DNA of 64,000 bases, from positions 660,597 to 724,596 of the forward strand of contig JAFQSD010000002.1 in NCBI GenBank assembly GCA_017409785.1, written 5' to 3'. The notes beneath the pieces were generated by a model. It did not search any database. It was given only the letters and a program-made list of their open reading frames with translations, and had not been told where the DNA came from. A program made the translations under genes and the position numbers. Each line of letters begins with the position of its first letter. Positions within the stretch are counted from its first letter, which is position 1. The stretch comes from Bacilli bacterium. Its GTDB lineage: Bacteria > Bacillota_I > Bacilli_A > RF39 > UBA660. Positions 1 to 8,649 of this stretch are shown here, in pieces.

Positions 1-617
1 CTATCGTTTACAACGTAAACCACGAAACATTAACAGGAGATGAAAGAATTATTAGTGCTGCTTCATGTACTACTAACTGTTTAGCTCCAGTAGTTGATGT
101 TTTAGATAAAACATTTGGAATTAATAAAGGATTTATGACTACTGTTCATGCTTATACAAATGACCAAGCTTCACTTGATATCGCTCATAAAAAAGGTATT
201 AAAGCTCGTCGTGGTAGAGCATGTGCTGCAAACATTATTCCAGCATCAACAGGTGCTGCATCAGCAATTGGACTAGTTTGTCCAAACTTAGCTGGTAAAT
301 TAGATGGTACAGCAATGCGTGTTCCAGTACCAACTGGTTCAGTAGTAGACTTAACATTAGAACTAGGTAGAAATACAACTGCAGAAGAAATTAATGCTGC
401 ATTAAAAGCTGCTCAAAATGAAACACTTCAATATACAGAAGATCCAATCGTATCAAGCGATGTAATCGGAAGAAGATGTGGTTCATTAGTTGATGGACTT
501 TCAACTACAGTTCTTGATGTAGATGGACATCAATTAGTAAAAGTAGTTTCTTGGTATGACAATGAAATGAGTTATACTGCACAAATGGTAAGAACTGCTA
601 AATACTTAATGAAATAA
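1..617 (+). CDS. gap: Glyceraldehyde-3-phosphate dehydrogenase, 3' part
   Basis: Glycolytic enzyme that oxidises glyceraldehyde-3-phosphate to 1,3-bisphosphoglycerate with NAD. The frame is open from base 3, so the window starts inside the gene; about 130 N-terminal residues (most of the NAD-binding Rossmann half) lie upstream. Visible landmarks are the active-site cysteine in SCTTNC (Cys codon at 66-68), the HAYTNDQ segment, the phosphate-binding region with [10 protein letters not shown], and WYDNEMSYT near the C terminus. It is followed by a terminator and then pgk, the next enzyme of the pathway, so the two are adjacent but separately transcribable. Confidence 0.97.
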   Translation, partial: IVYNVNHETLTGDERIISAASCTTNCLAPVVDVLDKTFGINKGFMTTVHAYTNDQASLDIAHKKGIKARRGRACAANIIPASTGAASAIGLVCPNLAGKLDGTAMRVPVPTGSVVDLTLELGRNTTAEEINAALKAAQNETLQYTEDPIVSSDVIGRRCGSLVDGLSTTVLDVDGHQLVKVVSWYDNEMSYTAQMVRTAKYLMK

Positions 618-633
618 TAAGTAAAGTAATGAC

Positions 634-658
634 AAAAAAGGAAGTAATTCCTTTTTTT
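634..658 (+). terminator. Rho-independent terminator after gap
   Basis: Stem AAAAAAGGAA (634-643), loop GTAA, and the complementary strand 648-657 running into a T tract. It separates gap from pgk. Confidence 0.8.
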
Positions 659-671
659 CAATTTAAATAAG

Positions 672-680
672 TGTTATACT
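672..680 (+). promoter_or_regulatory. Extended -10 promoter of pgk
   Basis: TGT followed by TATACT (675-680) is an extended -10 element about 25 bases upstream of the pgk start, just after the gap terminator. No good -35 is visible, as is usual for extended -10 promoters. The pgk ribosome site CAGGAGG is at 691-697. Confidence 0.55.
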
Positions 681-705
681 TTAGATAGGACAGGAGGATT
701 AGCCA

Positions 706-1878
706 ATGAAAACGCTAAAAGATTTAAATGTCGAAAACAAAAAAGTTATAATTCGTGTTGATTTCAATGTTCCAATAAAAGAAGGAAAAATTGTAGACGA
801 CACTAGAATAGTAGGAGCTTTACCAACAATTAAACATTGTTTAGAGCAAAATGCTAAGGTAATTCTATTATCACACTTAGGACGTGTAAAAGAAGAAGCT
901 GACCTTGCAAAAAATGATCTTGCACCAGTAGCTGTAAGATTAGAAGAATTATTAGGTAAAAAAGTAACATTTATAAACAAAACAAGAGGTGAAGAATTAG
1001 AAAATGCAGTAGCATCAATGCAACCACAAGATGTAGTTCTAGTTCAAAATACTCGTTATGAAGATTTAGATGGTAAAAAAGAAAGCAAAAATGATCCAGA
1101 ACTAGGTGCATATTGGGCATCTTTAGGGGATGTATTTGTAAATGATGCATTTGGAACAATCCATAGAGCACATGCGTCAAACTGTGGAGTAGCAGCTCAT
1201 TTACCATCTGCCTTTGGATTCTTAATTGAAAAAGAATTAACAGCACTAAGTTTATTAGATAACCCACCACATCCATTTGTAGTTGTATTAGGTGGAGCAA
1301 AAGTAGCTGATAAAATCGGAGTTATTGAAAACTTAGTTACTAAAGCAGATAAAATTCTTATCGGTGGAGGAATGGCATTTACATTCCTAAAAGCAGATGG
1401 AATTGAAATTGGTAAATCATTATTAGATGAAGAAAATGTTGAATTCTGTAAAAATGTTTTAGCATCTCACCGAAATAAAATTGTTTTACCAGTAGATACT
1501 GCCGTAACAAATGAATATACAAATGATGAAGAATACAGAGTTAAATCAGTAAATGAAATTTCTGAAGATGAAATGGGACTAGATATAGGACCAGAAACAA
1601 AAGAATTATTTGCTAGTTACTTAAAAGATGCATCTGTTGCTGTATGGAATGGTCCATTAGGTGTATATGAATTTTCAAAATACAAAAAACATACAGATGA
1701 ATTATTAGATTATATTGTAGAAAATAATATAAGAGCCATCCTAGGTGGAGGAGATATTGTAGCAGCAGCATCAACTGCGGGTTATAAAGATAAAGTATAT
1801 CATGCCTCAACTGGAGGAGGAGCAACATTAGAATATCTAGAAGGAAAAACACTTCCAGGTATTGAAGCAATAAAATAA
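706..1878 (+). CDS. pgk: Phosphoglycerate kinase
   Basis: Transfers the acyl phosphate of 1,3-bisphosphoglycerate to ADP (glycolysis, cytoplasm). The 390-aa length is normal for the family. The N-terminal RVDFNVP motif and the substrate-binding LSHLGR segment are followed by the N-domain sequence VFVNDAFGTIHRAHAS. The C-terminal nucleotide-binding domain shows VVLGGAKVADKI, WNGPLGVYE and the glycine-rich GGGDIVAA / STGGGATLEYLEG. The ATG is 8 bases after CAGGAGG. The next gene (TTG start) begins 15 bases after the stop, so pgk probably leads a pgk-GNAT-tpiA transcript. Confidence 0.98.
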   Translation: MKTLKDLNVENKKVIIRVDFNVPIKEGKIVDDTRIVGALPTIKHCLEQNAKVILLSHLGRVKEEADLAKNDLAPVAVRLEELLGKKVTFINKTRGEELENAVASMQPQDVVLVQNTRYEDLDGKKESKNDPELGAYWASLGDVFVNDAFGTIHRAHASNCGVAAHLPSAFGFLIEKELTALSLLDNPPHPFVVVLGGAKVADKIGVIENLVTKADKILIGGGMAFTFLKADGIEIGKSLLDEENVEFCKNVLASHRNKIVLPVDTAVTNEYTNDEEYRVKSVNEISEDEMGLDIGPETKELFASYLKDASVAVWNGPLGVYEFSKYKKHTDELLDYIVENNIRAILGGGDIVAAASTAGYKDKVYHASTGGGATLEYLEGKTLPGIEAIK

Positions 1879-1893
1879 AAGTAGGTGACTTAA

Positions 1894-2406
1894 TTGAGTA
1901 CAGAAAGATTTTTCATAGCTGACCCATATAACGATGAACACATAAGGCTAATTGCCGCTTTTGAAGAAGCGAATGGAATAACTACTGTTACCTCAACATT
2001 ACTAAGAAATATTCGCCAAACACGAACTGAAGAAAAGTATAAAGAAGAGGTAAAAGATAGTAACGAAATACATCAAAGTTTATTCCTTCAAGATGAAGAA
2101 GTGATTACCGACTCATGCCATATTCAAGCTGAAAAAGATATGAAATCATGTAGAATCTTTTTCGCTCCAATTTCAACAGGAAGAAATAGAAAACTAATAC
2201 CATTAGCAACAGATTATGCTTTTGATGTATTAGGTATGGAAGACGTGTTTGTTACAATAAATGCTTCTGGTTCAGAACAAGAACTAGCAGAAAACTTAGA
2301 ACACAATGGTTATGAAAGTTTAGGCGAAAATGATGGAAACATCATGTACTTAAAAGAAAAACAATTTATACAAGAACAAGAAAAAGGAAATGCTATGGCA
2401 GCATAG
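1894..2406 (+). CDS. Hypothetical GNAT-like protein
   Basis: 170 aa, TTG start preceded by AGGTG (1883-1887). The C-terminal half (LATDYAFDVLGMEDVFVTIN, then LAENLEHNGYESLGEN) has the pattern of the end of a GNAT acetyltransferase fold: a helix, a strand, then a helix before the 'gf' strand. The acetyl-CoA loop (Q/RxxGxG/A) is not clear; STGRNRKLIPLA is the nearest match. It sits between pgk and tpiA, probably co-transcribed, but nothing in it suggests a glycolytic role. The 3' end contains a GCAGC...GCTGC hairpin over the stop codon. Function unknown. Confidence 0.6.
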   Translation: MSTERFFIADPYNDEHIRLIAAFEEANGITTVTSTLLRNIRQTRTEEKYKEEVKDSNEIHQSLFLQDEEVITDSCHIQAEKDMKSCRIFFAPISTGRNRKLIPLATDYAFDVLGMEDVFVTINASGSEQELAENLEHNGYESLGENDGNIMYLKEKQFIQEQEKGNAMAA

Positions 2407-2442
2407 CTGCAAGTATTTCTTTTTTTATAAAAGGAGATTATT

Positions 2443-3144
2443 ATGATAGTAGCTTTAAATAACAAAAGTAATTTAACAAAAGAAGAATTCTTAAAATATC
2501 AAGAAGAACTAGGAACAATAAATGCAGCATCAACAATGATTTTATGTGCTAGTCCTCTAAATATTGCTAACTATAATTTAACTAATTGCCATTGGGGAAG
2601 CCAAAATGTTAGTAAAGATTTAGTAGGCGCTCATACTGGAGAAGTAGCAGCATCACAATTAAAATCATATGGAGTAGAATATTGTATTGTAGGACACTCT
2701 GAAAGAAGACAAGATCAAAAAGAAACAAATGAAGAAATAGCTAAAAAAATTCAAAATCTATATAGTGAAGGAATTAAGCCAATTCTTTGTGTAGGTGAAA
2801 CTCGTGAAGAAAGAGAACGAGGAAGAGTAAACGAAATCATTGAAGAAGAAATACTTGTTGCTACAGAAAACCTTACATCAGAAGAAAAAGATGAATTAAT
2901 AGTGGCTTATGAGCCAATCTGGTCAATTGGAACAGGCTTAATCCCAACAAATGAAGAAATTGAAGAAGTATTTAAGTTAATTAACAGTCTTCTACCAAAT
3001 ACAAAAGTATTATATGGTGGAAGTGCTAATGAAAAGAATATCGATGAATTAAAACAATGTTCATTAATAGAAGGATATCTTCTTGGTGGTTTAAGTCTTA
3101 AACCAGATAATTTAAAAGTATTCTTAGAAAAATTAGAAAACTAG
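2443..3144 (+). CDS. tpiA: Triosephosphate isomerase (short, divergent)
   Basis: Interconverts dihydroxyacetone phosphate and glyceraldehyde-3-phosphate. 233 aa against the usual ~250. The catalytic His is in VGHSERR, the catalytic Glu in AYEPIWSIGTG, and the phosphate-binding YGGSAN and LLGGLSL segments are present. The N terminus is unusual: the NWKMN motif is represented by NNKSN, keeping the Asn and Lys of the active site but losing Trp and Met. ATG follows AAAGGAG. It ends in a terminator whose loop holds a Spo0A-box-like sequence. Family assignment is firm. Confidence 0.95.
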   Translation: MIVALNNKSNLTKEEFLKYQEELGTINAASTMILCASPLNIANYNLTNCHWGSQNVSKDLVGAHTGEVAASQLKSYGVEYCIVGHSERRQDQKETNEEIAKKIQNLYSEGIKPILCVGETREERERGRVNEIIEEEILVATENLTSEEKDELIVAYEPIWSIGTGLIPTNEEIEEVFKLINSLLPNTKVLYGGSANEKNIDELKQCSLIEGYLLGGLSLKPDNLKVFLEKLEN

Positions 3145-3148
3145 ACAC

Positions 3149-3183
3149 AAAAAGACAGGTTCGACAAAACTTGTTCTTTTTTT
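3149..3183 (+). terminator. Terminator after tpiA
   Basis: A-rich arm 3149-3161 (ending GACAGGTT) pairs with AACTTGTTC plus a T tract at 3169-3183, with G-U pairs and a one-base bulge. The loop contains TTCGACA. Confidence 0.65.
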
Positions 3184-3203
3184 CTCTATCGTAATATGCC
3201 GAA
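3160..3203 (+). promoter_or_regulatory. Two candidate Spo0A boxes upstream of spo0A
   Basis: TTCGACA at 3160-3166 is the exact reverse complement of the 0A box TGTCGAA. TGCCGAA at 3197-3203 matches the accepted degenerate form TGNCGAA. Both lie within 55 bases of the spo0A -10 element, the second only 6 bases upstream of it. CG dinucleotides are rare in this DNA, so the pair is unlikely to be chance. Known biology: Spo0A~P regulates its own gene in Bacillus; conservation here is inference. Confidence 0.5.
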
Positions 3204-3209
3204 TTATTA

Positions 3210-3215
3210 TATAAT
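3210..3215 (+). promoter_or_regulatory. -10 element of the spo0A promoter
   Basis: TATAAT, 33 bases before the chosen ATG. No convincing -35 is seen, consistent with an activated or non-sigma-A promoter. A transcript starting about 3222 would barely include the alternative GTG at 3224. Confidence 0.5.
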
Positions 3216-3247
3216 TAAAATGCGTGCAGTATGATAAGGAGAGAAAA

Positions 3248-4024
3248 ATGACAAAAATAAATTTATTAGTAGTAGATGACAATAGAAGTCTAGTAGAAAT
3301 GATCAAGGAGTATTTTAATGATAACGCTGATATTAAAATAACTCATGAGGCATATGATGGCAGTGAAGCCATTAGACTCTTGGATTCTAAAGCAGAAGAA
3401 GTAGATATAGTGCTACTTGATTTAATAATGCCTAATAAAGATGGTATATGTGTATTAGAACACATGCAAAAGAAAAATATAAACAAAAAAACAATTGTTT
3501 TAACATCTTACAATACTCAAGAAATGATTAGAAAAGTCTCAGAACTTGGAGTAAGTTACTTTATGTTAAAACCATTTGAATTAAAAGACTTAGAAAAAAG
3601 AATAAAAGAAGTGTCTTCTGGAGTTAAATATGGAGGAGAATCAATAGATTTATATCATAATAATCTACAAGTCTCTATAACTAAAACACTTCACGAACTT
3701 GGTGTTCCATCACATATAAAAGGATATCAATATATCCGTGAAGGAATATCAATAGTTTATGAACGACCAGAAATTGTTGGCGGTATTACTAAAGAACTTT
3801 ATCCAGAAATATCAAAAAAATTCAATACAACGGTATCGCGAGTAGAACGAGCAATACGTCATGCTATAGAAATAAGTTGGAATAGAGGTAATTGGCAACT
3901 AATGGAAGATATCTTTGGTCATAGTGTTGATATTGATAAAGCTAAACCAACAAATTCAGAATTCATAGTTACTGTTGCTGATAAATTACGTTTAGAGTAT
4001 AACAAACCATTAATAACAAATTAA
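3248..4024 (+). CDS. spo0A: Stage 0 sporulation response regulator Spo0A
   Basis: Master regulator of entry into sporulation: a phosphorelay receiver that binds 0A boxes. 258 aa. The receiver domain (about 1-125) has the acidic pair in VVDDN, the phospho-acceptor Asp in VLLDLIMP, the Thr in VLTSYN and the Lys in LKPFE. The C-terminal DNA-binding domain (about 150-258) shows the Spo0A hallmark [33 protein letters not shown] and the recognition segment [13 protein letters not shown] chose ATG 3248 over an in-frame GTG at 3224 because AAGGAG (3236-3241) lies 6 bases upstream of the ATG. Its presence shows that at least the sporulation regulator is kept. Confidence 0.96.
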   Translation: MTKINLLVVDDNRSLVEMIKEYFNDNADIKITHEAYDGSEAIRLLDSKAEEVDIVLLDLIMPNKDGICVLEHMQKKNINKKTIVLTSYNTQEMIRKVSELGVSYFMLKPFELKDLEKRIKEVSSGVKYGGESIDLYHNNLQVSITKTLHELGVPSHIKGYQYIREGISIVYERPEIVGGITKELYPEISKKFNTTVSRVERAIRHAIEISWNRGNWQLMEDIFGHSVDIDKAKPTNSEFIVTVADKLRLEYNKPLITN

Positions 4025-4042
4025 GACTTCGGTCTTTTTTTT
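4023..4042 (+). terminator. Terminator after spo0A
   Basis: AAGAC, a TTCG tetraloop, GTCTT and a T run. The stem overlaps the spo0A stop codon. Confidence 0.8.
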
Positions 4043-4053
4043 ATTCCACTTTA

Positions 4054-4082
4054 TTGACTTTATTGTTAGAAAAAAGTATACT
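4054..4082 (+). promoter_or_regulatory. Sigma-A type promoter for the DUF4143 ATPase gene
   Basis: TTGACT (4054-4059), a 17-base spacer, TATACT (4077-4082). It is one of the best consensus promoters in the window and gives the next gene (possibly with gpmI) its own transcript. Confidence 0.8.
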
Positions 4083-4115
4083 TAATTTATAAAATATGTA
4101 AGGAGAATACAGTTT

Positions 4116-5393
4116 ATGGAACGTAAAATAGAAAACTTTTTTCGAAAATGGCAAAAAGATATTATTAGAAAGCCCTTAATTCTTTATGGACCAAAGCAAG
4201 TTGGTAAAACTTTCTCAACTTTAGCATATGGATCCAAAGAGTATAAGAATGTAATTTATTTTAATACAGAAAATAATAAACAGTTAGAAGAACTATTTAC
4301 AAGAGAAAAATCAACTGAAAAACTTATTATTAATTTATCATTAATATCAGGAGAAACAATACTACCAGAAGACACTCTAATCATATTAGATAACTTAACA
4401 TCAATCGAAATAGTAAAAGGAATGAAATTATTTGGTAGTGAAGCCAGTAAGTATCATATTATTGGAATTACATCTAATAGAGAAAAACTTACAGAATTTA
4501 AAGGTGAAGAATTACAATTCAAAGCTATGAATGAAATGGATTTTGAAGAATACCTATGGGCTAAAGATGAAAAGTCATTAGCTGAACTTATCAAAGAATC
4601 ATATGCTAAGCACAAGACGTGCCCATTCCATAAAGTAGCTTTAGAATTATTCCAAGAATATTTAATGACAGGAGGATTTCCAGAAGCTGTTCAAGCTCAT
4701 ATAGATGGTAAAACAAACTTTGAACTTGACGCCATTCAACAAAAAATTCTAGACGTTTATAAAAAAGAAGTTGCTTTAAATAAAACATTAATTGATATTC
4801 CAAGAGGTATTGAAGTAATAAACTCAATTCCAGAACAATTGAAAAAGGAAAATAAAAAATTCCAATACGGATTGATGGGTACAGGTAAAAGAGCAAAAGA
4901 ATATGAAAGTACTATTAATTTCTTAATAAACAATCAACTTGTATATAGAAGTTTTAAGGTAAAAACAATTAAATCACCGCTAAGTAGCTGTCGTGAAACA
5001 GATAGTTTTAAATTATATATACCAGATGATGGTCTATTATTCTCAATGTTACATCTTAATTATAAACAATTTATTACAGACGAAAAATTAAAAGAAACAA
5101 TCTATGAGAATCACATCGCTAAGACATTAGTAGAAGCAGGATATGCATTATATTACTATCAATCTGAAGGAAAAGCAGAAGTTAACTTTGTAGTACAAAA
5201 TAGAATGGGGCAAATCATTCCAATTGAAATAGCTACAAAAACTATGTCTAAAGCAAAATCATTATCAGTATTTATGAAGAAATTCACAGTACAACAAGCA
5301 TATAGAATTACAGAAAATAATTTTTCAACTAAAAAGGATATTAGATATATCCCGATATACGCAGTATTTTGTCTAAATGAAACAAAAATATAG
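4116..5393 (+). CDS. AAA_14/DUF4143-type ATPase
   Basis: 425 aa. N-terminal AAA-type ATPase with P-loop GPKQVGKTF at about residues 25-33. The Walker B strand reads LIILDNL, so the usual Glu of this family (LDEIQ-like) is Asn. MTGGFPEA follows at about 187-194. The C-terminal DUF4143 region (about 240-410) carries a winged-helix-like middle and an ending resembling a nuclease fold (AEVNFVV, IPIEIA), as is common in this family. The role of such ATPases is poorly known. It has its own promoter and ends 9 bases before gpmI, so it may drive gpmI expression. Confidence 0.8.
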   Translation: MERKIENFFRKWQKDIIRKPLILYGPKQVGKTFSTLAYGSKEYKNVIYFNTENNKQLEELFTREKSTEKLIINLSLISGETILPEDTLIILDNLTSIEIVKGMKLFGSEASKYHIIGITSNREKLTEFKGEELQFKAMNEMDFEEYLWAKDEKSLAELIKESYAKHKTCPFHKVALELFQEYLMTGGFPEAVQAHIDGKTNFELDAIQQKILDVYKKEVALNKTLIDIPRGIEVINSIPEQLKKENKKFQYGLMGTGKRAKEYESTINFLINNQLVYRSFKVKTIKSPLSSCRETDSFKLYIPDDGLLFSMLHLNYKQFITDEKLKETIYENHIAKTLVEAGYALYYYQSEGKAEVNFVVQNRMGQIIPIEIATKTMSKAKSLSVFMKKFTVQQAYRITENNFSTKKDIRYIPIYAVFCLNETKI

Positions 5394-5402
5394 GAGGAAC
5401 AT

Positions 5403-6905
5403 ATGACAAAACCAATAGTTTTAACAATATTAGATGGATATGGACTAAGAGAAGAAACTCATGGAAATGCTGTTAAACTAGCAAACAATGAAATATTTAA
5501 TTTATTATGGGATAATTACCCACATACACAACTAGAAGCATCAGGACAACTTGTTGGTCTTCCAAAAGGACAAATGGGAAACAGTGAAGTTGGCCACATG
5601 AATATTGGTGCCGGAAGAATAGTTTACCAACCATTAGAATTAATAAACAAAAGTATTGAAGACAAAGATTTCTTCCAAAATGAGGAATTATTAAAAGTAA
5701 TAAATCATGTAAAAGAAAATAATTCAAAACTACATTTAATTGGATTAATAAGTGACGGAGGAGTTCATTCTCATATTGACCATTTAATGGCATTACTTGA
5801 TATGTGTAAAGAACAAAATGTAGAAAATTTATACTTACACTTATTTACTGATGGAAGAGATGTACTTCCACAAAGTGCATATACATATATCAAACAAGTA
5901 GAAGATAAATTACAAGAATTAGGAATTGGTTCTATCGCAACAATAGGTGGAAGATACTATGGAATGGATAGAGATAATAACTATGACCGATTAAAAAAAG
6001 CATATGATGCTATCGTAAATGGTATGGAAGAAACAACACTATCTATTAAAGAATACATAGAAGACAGTTATTCGAAAGAAATAATTGATGAATTTTTTGT
6101 TCCTACAGTATTTGATAACACAGGAATGTTAAAAGAAAACGATGGTATAATTGCTTTTAACTTTAGAAAAGATCGATTAAGAGAAATTCTAACTGCTATA
6201 ACAAATCCTAACTTTAATGATATGGAAGTTACAAAATTTACAAATGTAAAAACAGTAACGATGATGCCTGTAGTAGAATCGGTAATTGCAGAACACGCCT
6301 TTGATGATCCTAAATTAACAAATATTTTAGGAGAATATATAGAAAAACAAGGAAAGTCACAATTAAGAATTGCTGAAACAGAAAAGTATGCTCATGTTAC
6401 ATTCTTCTTTGATGGTGGAAAAGAAGTTGATTATCAAAATGAAAAGAAAGTATTAATACCATCACCAAAAGTAGCAACATACGACTTAAAACCAGAAATG
6501 AGTGTCTATGAAGTTACGGATGAATTATTAAATGAACTTGGAAACTTTGATTTAGTAATATTGAACTTTGCAAATGGAGATATGGTAGGACATACTGGAA
6601 TACTTGAAGCAGCTATAAAAGCTGTAGAAAGTGTTGATGAATGTCTAGGAAAAATATATCAAAAAGTTCAAGAACTTGGTGGAACAATGATTATTACCGC
6701 AGATCATGGAAACTGCGAAGAAATGTTAGATGAAAATGATAACGTTCTAACAGCACACACAACTAATCCAGTTCCATTTATTGTTACAAATAAAAATATC
6801 TCACTAGTTCCTGGTAAACTAGGAGATATTGCACCAACAATATTAGAATTAATGAATATAGAAAAACCAGCTGAGATGACTGGTGAATCACTAATAAAAA
6901 AATAA
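5403..6905 (+). CDS. gpmI: 2,3-bisphosphoglycerate-independent phosphoglycerate mutase
   Basis: Converts 3-phosphoglycerate to 2-phosphoglycerate using two Mn ions. 500 aa, slightly under the usual ~510. The alkaline-phosphatase-fold motifs are LTILDGYGLRE (metal Asp at the N terminus), the catalytic Ser in GQMGNSEVGHMNIG, RDVLP and GRYYGMDRD in the transferase domain, FNFRKDR, and the C-terminal metal ligands in FANGDMVGHTG and TADHGNCEEM. ATG follows AGGAGG with 6-base spacing. A hairpin terminator overlaps the stop and also serves the convergent xre gene. Confidence 0.97.
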   Translation: MTKPIVLTILDGYGLREETHGNAVKLANNEIFNLLWDNYPHTQLEASGQLVGLPKGQMGNSEVGHMNIGAGRIVYQPLELINKSIEDKDFFQNEELLKVINHVKENNSKLHLIGLISDGGVHSHIDHLMALLDMCKEQNVENLYLHLFTDGRDVLPQSAYTYIKQVEDKLQELGIGSIATIGGRYYGMDRDNNYDRLKKAYDAIVNGMEETTLSIKEYIEDSYSKEIIDEFFVPTVFDNTGMLKENDGIIAFNFRKDRLREILTAITNPNFNDMEVTKFTNVKTVTMMPVVESVIAEHAFDDPKLTNILGEYIEKQGKSQLRIAETEKYAHVTFFFDGGKEVDYQNEKKVLIPSPKVATYDLKPEMSVYEVTDELLNELGNFDLVILNFANGDMVGHTGILEAAIKAVESVDECLGKIYQKVQELGGTMIITADHGNCEEMLDENDNVLTAHTTNPVPFIVTNKNISLVPGKLGDIAPTILELMNIEKPAEMTGESLIKK

Positions 6906-6928
6906 CAGCACAACTGTTATTTTTTTTA
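6901..6928. terminator. Bidirectional terminator between gpmI and xre
   Basis: AATAACAG (6901-6908), loop CACAA, CTGTTATT (6914-6921), then a T tract. The A-rich left side can serve the minus-strand gene. Confidence 0.8.
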
Positions 6929-7177
6929 TATATTAACTACTTCATCCATATCAATTTCAAATAGCTTGCCTGGATCGACATCTAAAGCTAATGAAATTTT
7001 CCAAATAGTATCTACAGAAAATGTTTTTGCACCTTTCTTAGATTCAATTCTTCTAATAAATTCATGAGAAACTCCAACTCTTTCTGCTAAGACAGCTTGA
7101 GTAATCCCAATTTCTTTTCTATACTTTCTAATATTTCTTGCAATTTGCTCATATATATTAATTTCATATTTATTCAT
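6926..7177 (-). CDS. Xre-family HTH regulator
   Basis: 83 aa, a single helix-turn-helix domain. The sequence IGITQAVLAERVGVSHEFIRRIESKKG carries the HTH, and LALDVDPGKLFE is the usual fifth-helix ending. Start set at the ATG whose upstream AGCAGGTG is a good ribosome site; a longer TTG start lacks one. It diverges from the Y-family polymerase across 130 bases, so it may control that gene, but no operator repeat is obvious. Confidence 0.85.
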   Translation of the reverse strand: MNKYEINIYEQIARNIRKYRKEIGITQAVLAERVGVSHEFIRRIESKKGAKTFSVDTIWKISLALDVDPGKLFEIDMDEVVNI

Positions 7178-7261
7178 AATATCACCTGCTAACAATATTA
7201 TGTACCAAAAATCTTAAAATATATGTAAATTACAAGTGTACAAAAGAATAACCTTGTTCGA

Positions 7262-7290
7262 TTGAATCAACTAATAAAATATTTTATAAT
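7262..7290 (+). promoter_or_regulatory. Promoter of the Y-family polymerase gene
   Basis: TTGAAT (7262-7267), a 17-base spacer, TATAAT (7285-7290), then AGAGGTGG upstream of the ATG. No clear LexA box was seen overlapping it. Confidence 0.75.
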
Positions 7291-7308
7291 TAATTAAGAG
7301 GTGGTTTT

Positions 7309-8544
7309 ATGAAAGAAAGAATTGTTTTCCATATAGATGTTAATAATGCTTTTCTTTCATGGACTGCGGTATTACTTTTAAAACAAGGATATAAACAAGA
7401 TATAAGAAAAATACCATCAATTATAGGTGGAGATGAAAAGGAAAGAAGAGGAATTGTCTTAGCAAAGTCTCCAGTAGCAAAGAAATTTGGAGTAGTTACA
7501 GCTGAAACTATATATAGTGCTAAAAAGAAATGCCCATCATTACAAATGTTTCCTCCAAACTATGAATGGTATTCAAAGAACTCCAAAGCCTTGTTTAAAT
7601 ATTTATCACAATATTCACCTCAATTAGAACAATTTTCTATTGATGAATGTTTTATAGAGATGACCGGTACTTCGTATCTATATAAAGATTACAAGGAATT
7701 AGCTTACAAAATTAAGGAAGAAGTAAAAGCAATGTTTGGATTTACAGTAAATATTGGCATTGCAAATAATAAATTATGTGCCAAAATGGCATCAGACTTT
7801 GAAAAACCGGATAAAGTTCATACACTTTTTAAAGACGAGATAGAGGATAAATTATGGCCCCTTGACGTTGGCGAACTATTTATGATCGGAAAAAAATCTA
7901 AAGAAGCTTTAAATAAACTAAATATATATACAATAAAAGATTTAGCATTTGCCGATGATAAACTATTAGAAAGAAATTTTAAGTCTCAAGCAAGATACAT
8001 GAAAGAAGCTGCGTGGGGAATAGACAATTCAAAAGTTGAACCAAGAAGTAGTAAAAGAGATAGTATCAGTACAACAGAAACATTAAATCATGACTATACT
8101 GATGAAGAAAAATTAAAAGAAGTATTGTTTCGTCAAGCAGATGATGTATCAAGACAATTAAGAAAACAAGGCGAGTATGCATCAACCGTTGCAGTAATAT
8201 TTAAGAATAATCAATTTAGTAATTATTCGGCACAAGCAAAATTACCATCGCCAAGCAACAATACAAAAGATATATATGCACTAGCTGTTAAAATATTTGA
8301 TACTAATTATAAACATGACCCAATAAGATTAATTGGAATAAGGTTATCTTCATTTACAGATAGAAAAGAAGAACAGGTATCATTGTTTGATGAAGAAAAA
8401 TCCACAGAAACTGTGGAAAATGAGGAAATACAAAAGACAATTGACAAAATAAATAGTAAATTTGGAAAGTCAATAGTTAGTCCAGCATCATTAAAAATGA
8501 TAAATAAAAACCATAGTGAAAGAAAAAAACTAGATAAAAATTAA
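7309..8544 (+). CDS. dinB: Y-family DNA polymerase (DinB/Pol IV-like)
   Basis: Error-prone translesion polymerase, 411 aa. HIDVNNAFLSW at the N terminus holds the first catalytic Asp and takes the place of the steric-gate segment. QFSIDECFIEM holds the second acidic pair, and NIGIANNKLCAKMASDFEKPDKVH is the signature of the Y-family palm. VGELFMIGKKSKEALNKLNI is the HhH thumb-side motif, with a little-finger domain after about residue 240. The late segment QVSLFDEE looks like a beta-clamp-binding motif. It reads away from xre and ends before the ribosomal operon promoter. Confidence 0.93.
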   Translation: MKERIVFHIDVNNAFLSWTAVLLLKQGYKQDIRKIPSIIGGDEKERRGIVLAKSPVAKKFGVVTAETIYSAKKKCPSLQMFPPNYEWYSKNSKALFKYLSQYSPQLEQFSIDECFIEMTGTSYLYKDYKELAYKIKEEVKAMFGFTVNIGIANNKLCAKMASDFEKPDKVHTLFKDEIEDKLWPLDVGELFMIGKKSKEALNKLNIYTIKDLAFADDKLLERNFKSQARYMKEAAWGIDNSKVEPRSSKRDSISTTETLNHDYTDEEKLKEVLFRQADDVSRQLRKQGEYASTVAVIFKNNQFSNYSAQAKLPSPSNNTKDIYALAVKIFDTNYKHDPIRLIGIRLSSFTDRKEEQVSLFDEEKSTETVENEEIQKTIDKINSKFGKSIVSPASLKMINKNHSERKKLDKN

Positions 8545-8613
8545 AAAAGAGCAAACAAAAATTGTCAAAAATGAAAAATATGTTGAAAAATAAGAAAAAA
8601 AGCAAAAAAATGC

Positions 8614-8642
8614 TTGCAAAAGCTTGCAGGGGCTGTTATAAT
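8614..8642 (+). promoter_or_regulatory. Main promoter of the S10-spc-alpha operon
   Basis: TTGCAA (8614-8619), a 17-base spacer, TATAAT (8637-8642). The distance to rpsJ leaves a leader of about 115 nucleotides. Confidence 0.85.
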
Positions 8643-8649
8643 TATAACC

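Noticed and set aside
3224-3247. Longer spo0A start at GTG 3224
   Set aside because: It would add residues absent from the family and bury the AAGGAG site inside the gene.
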